Made by a program: the position numbers and the translations under genes
Assembly (NCBI RefSeq): GCF_958298935.1
Contig: NC_084923.1
Span: 24,900,501 to 24,964,500, forward strand
Source of the DNA: Phragmites australis
Taxonomy: Eukaryota; Streptophyta; Magnoliopsida; Poales; Poaceae
Length of the DNA stretch: 64,000 bases
Direction: 5' to 3'
Notes under the pieces: generated by a model
The model's database searches: none
Seen by the model: only the letters and a program-made list of their open reading frames with translations
Told to the model about the DNA's origin: nothing
In this document: piece after piece, positions 44,691 through 56,068 of the stretch
How positions within the stretch are numbered: position 1 is the first letter of the stretch
Layout: each line of letters begins with the position of its first letter

Positions 44691-45265
44691 ATGGGACCGA
44701 AAAAGGTAAAAAAATCATTAAACTCGTGGATGCGAAACCTAAGGCACCTACAGAAGCAGTTCGAGAAGAAAATTACAAATAGAAGAAGTATCAGCGTCCG
44801 CTTCGCGTCCAGTCTATCACCGGCGATCACGGTAACAGCGCGACACAGGCTATCGCATCGCATGGATGCCATGCCGACGTGCCGTGGCCTTGACCGAAAC
44901 GTCCAGGCACGCACGGCACCCTGGGGTCGCGTCGGCCACGCCCAGCTGCCGACACCGTGGACGCCCTCGCGATGCATGATTCCGTGTCCGGGCCGCGTAG
45001 CGGTCCACCCTGACACGCGCCGATCGATCACCGGTAGCAGCTGCCGACCCGAATATACTCGATCGCCGCGCGTGGCCAACGAAAATCGAAAGGTCACGCT
45101 ATCGTCGGCGGCGGCCGCCCACGGCGCTTACGCTGATATATTTTGCAGAGAAATGCGTCAGCTCGTTTCCATGGCGACACATTGGTTGTAGCTAAGCTCG
45201 GCTTCGAATCGAGCAGCTTGCTTCTCAGCTCAAGCTCATCCGTCTCCATTGTCCGCCGGCCAGGT
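44691..45265 (+). other. GC-rich block, possible orphan promoter and 5' exon
   Basis: After the A-rich MULE the composition changes sharply to GC-rich, gene-like sequence. A TATA-like GATATATTTT at 45133-45142 is followed by about 115 bp of leader-like sequence and a good splice-donor context, CCGGCCAG|GTACGACGCC, at 45264/45265, and then T-rich intron-like DNA. An open frame covers 44691-45191 but no protein family is recognised in it. No downstream exon could be found before the LINE at 46131, so this may be the cut-off 5' end of a host gene. This is an inference. Confidence 0.35.
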
Positions 45266-46130
45266 ACGACGCCCTTTGGCGATTTCATCCAGTTTCTGCA
45301 CCATGTCTAGCTAGTTTTTTTAATCTTATTTTAGCTGTTGATTGGTTTATAATCCTTGTTTGATTTCATCAACAAATCTACCAGTCTCGTGGGCTTTATT
45401 TTCTCTCTCCTAATGATCTTTGAGAAAAAGATATAGCCACTCTCTCCTATATCTGATGTTATCTTATTTGGGAATCTATCTGATGCTATAGCGGTAGGCA
45501 CCGGTAGTTTGTTTTCTTTTTACCCTTTTATAGTTCTCCTGATTTTGCAGCCTTCTTATCGCCAACCCAAGGCACCCCTTCGAATTTGCAACGAAGAAAT
45601 GTTATGAGCCAACCAGTTTGCACTTCTTTTTTTTATCACTACAGATTACTACTAATTTAAAAATAACTAGTACATAATGCCCTTGTGTTGCAACGGTTCA
45701 TAAATTTTGGAGAGGGATATCTGCACTACTGTGCACCATAAGACGGAATGAATCTATGAAGAACAATTAGTGTATGAAATACGAATCAACCCATGTTAAA
45801 ACCCATCGAAATCAAGTCAGCGCGCCTAAGCAATGAATGAATGATGTTTAGTTCTTAAAACAAGCACCCCACTAACCAAAAGACGATGTAAGTATTAATT
45901 AGGGTGGTTTAGTGTTCGAAATAAAGTACTGCTATGAACCTCGTTCTACTATCATGGACGCAACCATGTATTGATATTCTATGAGACAACTTCATTTATG
46001 CAATGACCATATTTTGGAGTTATGTCCAAGTCCAATAATCTGAAACAGACTTATTGAGCAGACAATGTGCAGAACAAAATTTAGTCCTACAACATAATAA
46101 AAATTTTATAGCCAAGGAAAAATAATAATC
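45266..46130. other. AT-rich unassigned sequence
   Basis: Intron-like T-rich DNA, then a dispersed-repeat signature near 45670-45700 (ATAATGCCCTTGTGTTGCAACG). Similar words, ending in GTTGCAACG, occur widely in grass repeats (from memory). No gene was identified. Confidence 0.4.
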
Positions 46131-46375
46131 TTTTTTTTTTCTAAAATACGTAGGAGAGTTACGCATCTTTGTATTAAGACAGAAAAAATTCAAGAGGAAC
46201 ACAAGGATCTAAAATAGGTCTAAATGCTTTAAATGTGCAGGAGATATTACAAGAGGGGGAACAATTAGAGCTCATCTAGCCGGCGTGGTTAGACGATCAA
46301 CCCGTAGCTACACAAATGAGCTTGTAAGACGGATAGATGGACAACCCTGGCGTCGCACCATCGGTTGAACTCCTC

Positions 46376-47357
46376 CTAGATGAGGGTGATCATCGAGTCA
46401 GAAGAGATGAGAAAGTTGTTGAAGATTATGTCATTGCGAGACAACCAAATTCTCCAAGTGGTTAGAAGAATTAGGGAATCCAAGCCTTTGCGAAAGACGG
46501 TAGGCACACGCCCACGGAGATCTAGCCACCATTCGAGGAGAGCAGCGTCCGCCTGAGGAGAATGAACTCCTAGAACCTGCCACCAAGCCTCCCTTGCCAC
46601 AGGAGTAAGTGGTCGGTAATCTCTGGAAATTGAGAACAATGTGCGTAGGAGTCATCTGATTGCAGTCCATGCCACTGCCTCCGGAATGCAGTCCATAGTC
46701 GACCCTAAATCCTCAACCAACCAAAGAACTTAACCTTCCTCGGAGCCCAAGCTTTCCAAATCAACCTAGCTCCCTCAAGGCGCACACTTCCTAGGAACAT
46801 CATGCGATACGCAAATCTAGCAGTGTATTGATCGGAGGATGTCCATTTCCAAACCACCCGAGCAACTACACTGCTCAGGTGGAGCCAAGTTGGCACCAAA
46901 GCAACAAATACTGACTAATCACCGGAATGGATAATGGACATGTGATGTCCCTAATCCATGCACGGTTGTGTAAAGCCTCAACATCCGTTTTGCATTTAGC
47001 CGATGGCCGAGTGACGCAATCATAGAGGTCAGGAGCCAATGAGCGAACAGGATAGCCACCAAGCCAAGCGTCGCTCCAGAAGAAGGTGTCCCTCCCATTA
47101 CCAACCTCGAAGAAGATAGTGATGTCCCTAATCCATGCACGGTTGTGTAAAGCCTTAGCATCCGTTTTGCATTTAGCCGATGGCCGAGTGACGCAATCAT
47201 AGAGGTCAGGAGCTAATGAGTGAACAGGACAGCCACCAAGCCAAGCGTCGCTCCAGAAGAAGGTGTCCCTCCCATTACCAACCTCGAAGAAGATAGATGC
47301 ATCGAAGAGAGCAACAACCTGTTTCTCGTGTTCCATCGGGATAGCAGCCCATGGCAT
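46376..47357 (-). pseudogene. LINE ORF2 C-terminal region with an internal 59-residue duplication
   Basis: The minus-strand reading has FFEVGNGRDTFFWSDAWLGG twice, followed by RPSAKCKTD and ALHNRAWIRDIT, because of a tandem duplication of 177 bp. Downstream are ARFAYRMMF and WKAWAPRKVKFFGW, the entry of the zf-RVT domain, then, in other frames, the rest of the zinc-binding region to 46376. The duplication keeps the frame, but later stops end it. Confidence 0.85.
46943..47296. repeat. 177-bp tandem duplication in the second LINE
   Basis: Copies 46943-47119 and 47120-47296 differ at only a few positions (for example CCTCAACATCC versus CCTTAGCATCC). The unit is 59 codons long. Confidence 0.92.
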
Positions 47358-48978
47358 GACCGGCTCACTCCACTACCACCAGAGCCACCGAAGGCACAGC
47401 GCCAGGTCAGCAAGCCCAAGATCATGGATGCCAAACCCCCATACTCTAACGGCCTGCACACTTTAGGCCAAGCGATGGAACTACGGCCACCGGATGAAGT
47501 TTTACCTCCTGTCCAAAGGAAGGCCTTCCGTATTTTGTCTACCTCTTTGATCACCAACAGAGGAACCGTAATAGAGATGAGAGTGTGCAGCGGGGTGGTG
47601 GACAAAATAGATTTGACCAAGGTGGCACAGCCTGGTTTTGATATGAGCTTGGACTGCCAGATGGGGAGCTTGGCCGCCACCATGTCTACCAGCGGTTGCA
47701 GATAGCTCTTGCGCACTCGACCGACTGTTAGGGGCACCCCCAGATACGTGATAGGAAAGGATGACAAATTGCACGGGAGGCTCGCTTGGATGAGATTGAC
47801 GTCATCCGTGGCGCAGTTGATGGGAACTACCGTACACTTGTCGATGTTTGTCTTGAGGCCAGATGCATTGCTGAAGAAGCAGAGGATGTCCAGATGTGCA
47901 TGGATGTCCTCCGGAGTAGGCGACATGAAGAGCATCGCATCATCCGTGTAGAGAGAGCATCGGTGCTTGATATAGTTGTGACCAATGGAATCAACAACGC
48001 CCGCCTCACCCGCCTTGTATAAAATGTGTGCTAGTATATCCATCAACAACACAAATAAGAAGGGCGAGAGGGGGTCTCCTTGGCGTAAACCTCTGGCATG
48101 GTTAAGAGTAGGCCCAGGGACCAAGTTGAGCAGGATCTGAGTCGATGCAGATGCCAGGATGCCATCAATCCAGCTGCACCAACGGGGACCAAAGCCCCAG
48201 GCCCGCAGAACCTCGAGGAGAAAAGCCCAATTAACATAATCAAACGCCTTAGAGATGTCCAATTTGAATAAAATCTTTGGACGCTTGGACTTCTTCAGCA
48301 ATCTCACGGAGGAATGCACCAACTTGAAGTTATCGTGAATGGAACGGCCGGCTATAAAAGTGCTCTGATTGATAGAGATCATAGAGCCTATCTGAGGAGC
48401 CAACTGGAGAGCAAGAGCCTTGGTGATTAGTTTGCCAATATTATGTATAAGGCTAATCGGGCGGTAATCCGACGCCGAGCAAGCTGTCTCCTTCTTAGAA
48501 AGCAAGGTAATGAGAGCATTGTTGAGATGGATTTGAGTCCACTCCTATTGCCTAGACCGAAAGCGCGGATAGCAAGGGACACATCTTTCCTGATGATATG
48601 CCACGCAGCACGATAGAACTCCACCGTAAACCCATCCGGTCCAGTGGCCTTACTCGGGGGCAATTGCTTGATAACCCCTAGAAGCTCGTCCTCACTGAAC
48701 GACGTGTCCAACCCCCGAAAGACTTGTGGTGAGATTCCAATCTCGGCCAAGTCAATAGAGTAAGGTCTGGATGTGGAGACTCCAAGGATGGAGTTGAAGT
48801 GGCCGAACAACGCCTCCTCCATCATGGAATGGGGAGAAACTGGGCCATCAACCGAGAGTGAGGTAATGGACTTCTTCTGTGTGCGGTAGTTGACATAGGA
48901 ATAGAACAGCCTCGTGTCTACATCCCTATCGCGCAACCAGGCAACTCTGGAGCGGCACCGAGCGCTAAGCAAGACCAA
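47213..48978 (-). pseudogene. LINE ORF2, reverse transcriptase domain (second LINE)
   Basis: The reading starts in one frame with AWLRDRDVDTRLFYS and PPSKATGPDGFTVEFYRAAW (the first reverse transcriptase block), shifts at about 48500, and continues for 430 codons. Seen there are DYRPISLIHNIGKLITKALA, FKLDISKAFDYVNW (catalytic D), RQGDPLSPFLFVLLMDIL and CSLYTDDAMLFMS. The active site reads YTDD where L1 elements usually have YADD. LPITYLGVPLTVGR-type residues (FPITYLGVPL) follow. It is one of the longest open stretches in the window, but the frameshift and the truncation make it inactive. Confidence 0.9.
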
Positions 48979-49080
48979 GACAGGGGACTTTGAGGTGTTT
49001 GAGCAACTGCACTTTGACCGGCGTGAGTGCCCGCACCTCCTGGGCAGAATCTAGCGGGTGACAAGCTCACGAGCTGGTCA

Positions 49081-51690
49081 AATTTACCAACACACAATGT
49101 ATTGAACAAAAAACCAATTCAATCGAATTGACCATGTGCATAAGGTGGCTTAACTACTTCGATCATTGCATGGCTAGAATTTCTTCACAGTTCACTTCGA
49201 TCAGTGTCTACCTAGTTCCCCATACACCACCAACGCGAAAGCAAAAGTGAAACATTTCAGCTGGGTTGACAGCTCCATTTCTCAAATTTTCTCCAACACA
49301 TCCTTACCTGAGATGCCTCATACAATAATTAGCTGACTGCTCCAAATCTGTTTTTCCTCCACACTGCTCGTACCGCTTTGAATTTGAAGATCAGATAGCA
49401 GCACAGTTGCAAGACAAGATCGAGTCCCGAGGCTCCAAGTCAAACTGCACCAGTAGCAAACCACTTATTGCCTGATGAAGCATCATGCGGCAGAGCTCTG
49501 CACCATAGGAATAACAACTTGTTTGCAAAAGAAGACATTGAACAGAAATGATTTAGTAGGTCAGTAGGAACTTTCCTCTGTAACAGGTAAAAGACATTCT
49601 TAGGTTAGCTCATTTGTGAACATGTACTACGTCTAAAAGCCATTTCTAATGAGAACATCACATCAGTATTAGTGGATCTATTTACCTCTATTGCAAGACT
49701 CCAATTAACAAGAGATGTTTCTGAATGGTAAATGCAAGCTACCATAATCATCTTTATCCTCGAAAGATTGTCCAGCAAAACACTAATTAGAATTTGTTTC
49801 TATTCAATTATAAGAGGTTAGGAGTTAGTATTATAGGTTACAAATTATGTTACTGACTGGGTCAAGCCATCGCACACATTCAGAGGACTACCATCATTGG
49901 ACTTAAAAGGCAGCGGTGACAGGTGACAAGAACTAAAATCAGGGCAGCGTAGACATTAAAATATCTATTGTTAGGCTTGTCCACGAAATAGTGAAATACC
50001 AGATTGAAGGAAGTATCCCAACATGATTGCTATCGTCTTTGAATCACCATTTTGGTGTCATCCTTGTTGCCGAAGCAACAAATTCATCTGTTGAATATCT
50101 GATCGAAAATGGGGAAGCAGGTGGCTGTCATCCTTGCTGCCACCCTGTTCGTGGAGAACAACAAATTTATGGTGGTGGAAAAAAACTGGAAATCAGTGCA
50201 GAATGAATCGTATCATCATCACAATATGTACCCATTTATTCAGACATAAATATGCGAAATCAAAGGAGAGTGCCACCTCTGCACAATATAACACTCATCT
50301 AAGATGTGACGAGAATACCAAATAACACATGCAATTATTCTGATGCACATACCTCTAATAATTCAAACTTTCATAATGTCATCGGAGTGTTTCCTCATCA
50401 CTGCAGAGGATCCCAATCCCATTGGAGTGTCCTGGGGTCGGAAACTTCTGTCAAGAAAAAAAAAGCCCTGAGCCATCTAAATAAAGGACAAACCATGATG
50501 ACCTTGCTACAAAACTTCAGAAGACAACATAGGATCATTTGTATTCATACCTCACCATCAATCTATGGGACAAGTTGATATGCATTTCCGAAATCAATTA
50601 CACTGTGTAACATATAAGTGAAACACAGATAAGTAACGAACCAGAAAATGAATAAAAATCAAGATGAAAATGTTTCAGCATGAGTCCATGAGAACAGAAC
50701 ATGCTTGTCTGTTGCAACCTATAATCACCCTACAGGAGCTATTTAAGGCTATATTGCACTCTATTTTCTTTTTATCAGTGTGATATTTTAAAACAAAGCC
50801 CAGTGACTATTAGTCTTACGAGTTACTAATTACACTGCTGTCAACAGATTGCTTTAATTTGGACATACAGATGTAGTTTCATGAATGATAGTTTAGTACT
50901 TGCCCTGTGGAGCAGCAAGCTAACCCATCTAGATAGTATGTAGTTCTGGCTATCCACTGTACTCCCCTTCTCTCAACCAAAGTTAGGACTAAATATTGCA
51001 GGAGAGCATGACAAACAGATAACACCTCCATTTTCGCTATCAAGTCGTTAGCACAATCAAATCTTGCAAACATACAAACATACAAGGATCGCGCCCCCAT
51101 TTTCGTTCGACGGCCATGACAAAGGGAGACTCCGTCCTCACTGCTTTGGCGTAATCACACTCTACAACAAAGTATCACAGCAGAATTGCTACCACCCTCA
51201 AATCACCGTATTGTCACCATCCTTGAAGTCGCTCCTATACTGAAAAGCAACAAATTTCATGGTGATGGCACCTGAATAGGTGGTGATCGGCTCTTGGTAA
51301 TTTCAGCGAGCGCCTGACGTACTTGATTGAACTTGATTCGCCATACACCATGGAGAGGCCGCTGGTCACCATGGAGGAGCCGATGATCGATGTTGAGGCA
51401 GGAGTCCATTGAGGGTAGGTGCTTGCCACGTAGGGTTCGAGGCGGGCAGACCTCTCATGGAGTCATGGGCGCGAGGTGGACCGTGGATGGGAGCGGGGCG
51501 GCTAGAGGGTGGGGAACTGAGGACGGCGACGACCGAGCAGACATCCCGTGAGCGCGGCGTGGGCTGTGGTGTGGAGCAATGGTGATGGCGAGGGCAATGT
51601 GTGGGTGGAGGCCGACGCGTGAGGAATGCACTGCCGGTGGATCCCAACCATGGAGACCCACAGCGATTGCTCGGCACGGGCTCCTGGGCA
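49081..51690. other. Unassigned sequence with weak internal repeats
   Basis: No recognised coding domain. Three related motifs (50058-50085, 50128-50180, 51216-51270), each with CCTTG...AGCAACAAATT(T)CATGGTG-like words, suggest decayed repeats. GC-rich 51290-51690 gives a 118-codon minus-strand frame (51722-51366) full of P, S and R with no recognised family, probably chance. An AT-rich stretch covers 49600-50000. Confidence 0.4.
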
Positions 51691-51692
51691 GG

Positions 51693-54206
51693 GTTCACAA
51701 ATGCCATGAGTAGAAATACCAACCGAAATGCGTGAAATTCGAGTAAAAATTTAAAAATTCAAACGAATTTGTACGGTCATACCCGGTTGATGGAGGCTAA
51801 AAAAACCTTCGAATCAGACTCTCGAAATACGACCGGTTTTCTCGATATTCAAACGAATTCTACCGATATGCAATCGCATTCTTCGTGTTTTGATCAATGT
51901 CGAAAACCGCTCAAATTCTTCAAAAACCATTCGGTTTTTCCCATTTACTAGGAGCATTTCTCGAATTTCAATTAAGTTTAAAAAATAAGAAAAAATATGG
52001 GAAAAAATAAGATTTTTTTTCCACGACCTTTACTATATTTTTAGATATTGATAAGCAGAGGAATATATATTAATAGTAAAATCCCTATCATCTACCATTA
52101 TGTCATAAAATATGTCGATAGATTAAATTACTGGCACCATAGATTAGTAAATATGTTAAATTACATATACATTACCATAAAACACAATCACATTACACAT
52201 AAAATCTCACTTTATATTAGCACATTGTCAATATGCCATCCACACTTACCAAAAGTGATGATCCATAGTTTTCATTGCATCCACGCCATGTACAACCTAC
52301 AAGATGAAAAAAAATAGTTAGATATTTTGTTATATATAGAAAATTATAAATTTGTTCCAGAATGTAAGTATTACCTTCAGGGCCAACAGCTTCTACCGTT
52401 GTGAACCTGGCTTACCATATTGTACTCCTCCGTAGAAACGAGTATTATTTGCTGTGTAGATAGCAACTCAACCTTAAACTCTACCCAACTTTGTTCCATC
52501 CATGCAGAAGTGGTTGACCATTGTTCTTGCAATATGGCATAAAAGTCAGGATCTTGCCACTCATAGACCCACTGAATAGGATGTTGTGACTGAGCATCAT
52601 GGACAGGATAGTAGTACGGATATGATCCAGAACTATTCTTCATACCATAGTTGTTGGAAGAGCTCACACTATCTTATGGCCCATCATGGTCACCCTGTGT
52701 CCACTGTGTATCCACTGTGTAAGGATGGGGCAACGTGATCCTGGTCCTATGTGGCATACATAAACTAACTCTCATAAGTGAATTGGAAGGGAACAACGAC
52801 AGAGGATGGGCGTGGAAGAGCACCACCTCCCTGATCGTCATCATCACCATTATCTATCTTTGGGTTGCTGTCATTAGACTTTTGGTAAGTTGAGCTCTGC
52901 GAGCCACTATGCGTGCTCTCATCACTTTGCACTTGTCTTTTTTCCTTACCCTTAATCTTCTTGGTCTTTCTTTAATGCACACTTTGCTTCTTCCTCTTGT
53001 CAAATCGTTTCTTCAATTCTCTCTCGTTCTCGTCCAGGTACTTACCATCGATATCCCGACCAGTTAGAGATGAGACACCCTCTCCTATCATAAAACAGAT
53101 GGTCATAAGTAAACAAGAAAAAATATTATAACAATAAAATTGATTACAAACTTTATCACTCACTGCAACAACAAAGAATATGTCATCCACCCTTCTAACA
53201 GGAATACCTAAAGTGCGAAAAATATTAGACCATGCCAAACCAATAGCTATCTTTGCATTCTTTCTCTTTGTAGTTCATGTCCCAGTGTCAATCTTCTGTT
53301 GCAAGGGGCCTTTTGCTGCTGCAACATTGTAATCCCTTCCACTCGGTTTCTTCCTCATCGAAGATGCCCTCCTAAACATCTTCTTCAACACATTGGTAGA
53401 ATCACCCCCTCCTCTACTATTCCCACTACCACCACCGTGCTCGTAGAAGTCCCTTGTTTGGTCCTGAACTCTTTCTCCTCCCTAGATTGGGCCATGGCAT
53501 GCCGTATCTGTTTCTCTTATGTCTCCTCACAATCGCTTGTCAAATCTATATGGGCTGCCTCCATCCGAAACCTCGCCTCTGACCTTTCCTTCTTCTTCTC
53601 TATCGTCCTATCAAGCTCACGTCTAAAGTAATCATACACATCAGAAGTCACCTGGTCGCAATGTATAACATTAATACCGAGCCCTGCCAAATGCTATTTT
53701 AACCCTGTGGCACCATCGTCTCTCCTTTCCTTATGACAATACTTGCACTTAAATACTGGGTACAAGTTCTTACCATGCTCTGACATCGCGTCTTTATCCG
53801 CCATCGATTGCTACAAGACAACATATAAAATTCAGATGTCAAACTTCTGCTAGCCTTCACTGTATTGTCTTTGCATATAGAACATAAGAGATTGGTGATG
53901 TTCCAAATGAGGGTCAGAGGGCTCTTTCCATCTCTCCCTGTAAATTGTTTTATTTCTCAGTTACTCAGACGTAATAGTTACTATGACAATTTTAACCAAT
54001 CAACCACACTAGAAAATTGAACAACTATAACAGTTTACAGCTGCCGAACTCGATGTTCGAGCGATTAACTTGATATTTGATCGCTTTCTTCGAAAAACTG
54101 AAAATTCACCTTCGATATTCGATGCTCGCCTGCTCAGTCGAACTCGATATTCGACTCGATTCGGTCAAATATCGACTCTTCCACTCGGTTTTCAACGTCA
54201 CTAGCA
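51693..54206 (-). mobile_element. hAT element, internally deleted
   Basis: It encodes a BED-type zinc finger on the minus strand (53804 downward) but lacks the central catalytic and the C-terminal dimerisation domains. Flanks are full of TTCGAA/TTCGAT words, for example CGATATTCAAACGAATTC near 51840 and TCGATATTCGACTCGATTCGG near 54140, like subterminal transposase-binding repeats. Candidate ends are CAGGGTTCAC at 51693 and, at the other side, CTAGTGACGTTGAAAA (reverse complement of sequence ending at about 54206). These resemble hAT ends only loosely and no 8-bp TSD was found. Confidence 0.5.
52377..53804 (-). pseudogene. hAT transposase remnant: BED zinc finger fused to a C-terminal tail
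   Basis: From ATG at 53804 (minus) the reading is MADKDAMSEHG, then FKCKYCHKERRDDGATGLK, a TAG in place of one codon, and HLAGLGINVIHC. This gives the C-x2-C...H...C zinc ligands of a BED finger used by hAT transposases to bind DNA. YDYFRRELDRTIEKKKERSEARFRMEAA follows. After a few frame changes comes AWSNIFRTLGIPVRRVDD. A 79-bp intron (donor at 53163, acceptor at 53085, minus strand) precedes SSLTGRDIDGKYLDENEREL and a K/S/D-rich tail. The catalytic core is absent. Confidence 0.68.
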
Positions 54207-55371
54207 TGATTTCTTCATCGGCGGTGGCGGCGACAGATCCGTCGGTGCTCGCTGTTGTGATGCTCGGGGAGGAGAGGAAAGTGCTACAATGCCACTGTTC
54301 TACTCAGGGAGAAGGAGAACCGGCTACCTTATCCACTCAAGAAAGGTGGGCTAAAATTGGCTAAAATGGGCCGGCCGAATCCATTTCAGTCTTTTTCTTT
54401 TTCTTTTCTTATTTTCTTATTTTCAAACTTCCCACTCACATAAATTGATGCAAACGTTATTTTTTTTAAAAAAATCACATAAGGTCTTAGAATTGTCATT
54501 AGTGTTTTAGGTAGTTTTTTATTTTTTTTATTTTTCTATTCGGATTTGAAATTTTTGGATTCAAAATTTGAAATTCAGTAGGTTTATGAATGTGATGCTG
54601 CTCGCATAGGTCGAATTTCGCAAATTTTGGTCGCATTTTTAATCCTACTCCTGAGGCAGTGGTGAGAGCACCGAAGGTGGCGGCAATAGATCGATGTCAC
54701 CTCGTCCCGCACCCCGCACGATGCCCACCCTTTGTTGCTCACGATGACGCAGCCATGCCGCCCACACATTGGCACAAACACTAAATATGAGCTGGTGCGC
54801 GATGAAAATTATTCTGCAATGGCACACGATGAGCCAAGGCACCTACCTTTTTGGATTTGGGTTCCCATTTTCGTTGGTATTTCCTGCAGGCCGGGATGCA
54901 GGGGCAAAGGAGAGGGCCGACTGTACTGGCCGGGATGTAGGGACAAAGGAGGGGGCCGGTTGTGCTGCCCGTGCGTCTCCTCTGTGGTGCCACCAGAAAT
55001 AGAGAGAGCGATAGGCAATTAGGGATTGGAAGGTGGAAGGGGAGGGAGGGGGCTACGGTCGTGGGGAGAGGCCGAGATTTTCTCTTGATTGGTTCAGAAG
55101 TGGGGACAAATTGTTGTAGAAGCTAGTTTTATTTGGTTTTTATTTAGGTTTTTATAAAATAGGTAGTGGAAAAGGATGAGGAAGGATGCACGATCGACTC
55201 CTACTTTATATAGTAAAAATGAAAACTCTATCACCATTATGCGAGATTTAGTCAAAAGCTTGAAATTGGACCACCTCTTGGCGCAGCGGAGGAACAAAGT
55301 GACTTCACCTTCAAATCTTGGTGTCCACGATATACACACCGGAGTGTTTTTAATGGTTATTGATGTATGAT
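54207..55371. other. Unassigned sequence between hAT element and MITE
   Basis: A GC-rich patch (54210-54350), an AT-rich stretch (54380-54600) and GC-rich 54650-55060 with no recognised product. It includes a two-copy 39-bp tandem repeat at 54889-54966 (GGCCGGGATGYAGGGRCAAAGG). Confidence 0.45.
54889..54966. repeat. Two-copy 39-bp tandem repeat
   Basis: Units start at 54889 and 54928 with GGCCGGGATG and differ at several positions. Confidence 0.75.
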
Positions 55372-55668
55372 TGGAGATGCACTCGTAGATGTGTAAGGAC
55401 AACTCTAATATAAAAGTGTTTATTATTTATAGGAGTGTCTGAGTGGAGTCACGTCATAAAACACCTATATAAAGCACACCTCTCTAATACAAACATCTTT
55501 CTGTAGATGCTTAATCAGATTTTTGGTGTACTTATTGATGGTAGTTATATGTCCAAGCACCTGTCAAGCTCAATCCTCGACGGAACACCGATGCTGCAAA
55601 TTGAGCATTATACTCATCCGCAATAAAAACTGATTTTATTTTAGTAAGCACCTCTACAAGCATCTCCA
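55372..55668. mobile_element. MITE, about 297 bp, Tourist-like
   Basis: The ends TGGAGATGCACTCGTAGATG and, as reverse complement of the right end, TGGAGATGCTTGTAGAGGTG are inverted repeats of about 20-25 bp with a few mismatches. There is no coding capacity and the inside is AT-rich. Length and end type fit PIF/Harbinger-derived Tourist MITEs, but no clean TAA/TTA duplication was found, so the class is tentative. It sits about 500 bp upstream of the kinase first exon. Confidence 0.55.
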
Positions 55669-55884
55669 CTAGAGATGGTGCGCGGGTAGCGGTGTGTCTA
55701 CAGGTCCGTCAGAGCAACAGAGTAGTTTAATTATCACAAATCTGAGGGTCCGGCCTAAAATGAAAACGACCGGTATCTTCTCGACTGAGATTCACCCCGT
55801 CAGCCATAGCGCGTACATCTTGACCGTCCGAGCCTCCCAGTCATCGAATCGACGGCGACCATTGGTCGATATATTCCCGGGCCC

Positions 55885-55890
55885 CACGTG
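55885..55890 (+). promoter_or_regulatory. G-box (CACGTG) in the kinase promoter region
   Basis: A palindromic CACGTG inside GGGCCCCACGTGG lies in GC-rich DNA just ahead of the presumed first exon. G-boxes bind bZIP and bHLH factors in plants. No TATA box is obvious close by. Regulatory role inferred. Confidence 0.4.
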
Positions 55891-55899
55891 GAAGCATTC

Positions 55900-56068
55900 G
55901 GCGCAATATCTTCTTTTTCTTTCCGCGAGGCGGAGGAAAGAAGCAACGGCACGGAGCGCGGAGGCGTAGAGCAGTCAATGGCGCCGGGGACGAACGACGG
56001 CGGGAAGAGAGGGTGGGAGAGGGCGGATTAGCGGCAAGACTCCCACCATTTCGCCCTGGTTTCATCGC
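55900..56068 (+). other. Presumed 5' untranslated exon of the diacylglycerol kinase gene
   Basis: A purine-rich, GC-rich leader ends at a strong splice donor, TTTCATCGC|GTGAGT, at 56068/56069. It is followed by T-rich intron-like DNA reaching toward the coding start at 57977. The transcription start is not known. The link to the kinase is inferred from orientation, distance and the absence of any other coding frame between. Confidence 0.5.

Larger units (their letters stand above)
46131..49080 (-). mobile_element. Second L1-type LINE, 5'-truncated
   Basis: The minus-strand element retains reverse transcriptase and C-terminal region and ends in a T run on the plus strand at about 46131-46140 (the poly(A) tail), preceded by the TTAATACAAAGATGCG 3' end. 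Homology begins at about 49060 inside the linker between endonuclease and reverse transcriptase, so ORF1 and endonuclease are missing. Five-prime truncation is usual for LINEs. No TSD was matched, so the 5' limit is approximate. It belongs to a different family from the LINE at 6781, since the reverse transcriptase residues differ widely. Confidence 0.82.

Noticed and set aside
37941..44700. GGGACC near both MULE ends as its true termini
   Set aside because: The two occurrences are in direct, not inverted, orientation and are not followed by matching sequence.
49060..49130. 5'-side target duplication of the second LINE matching the sequence before its poly(T) at 46110-46130
   Set aside because: No stretch matching GGAAAAATAATAATC was found near the 5' truncation point.
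51366..51722. Minus-strand frame of 118 codons, Pro/Ser/Arg-rich
   Set aside because: No recognised family, no start context, no neighbour; consistent with a GC-rich non-coding patch.
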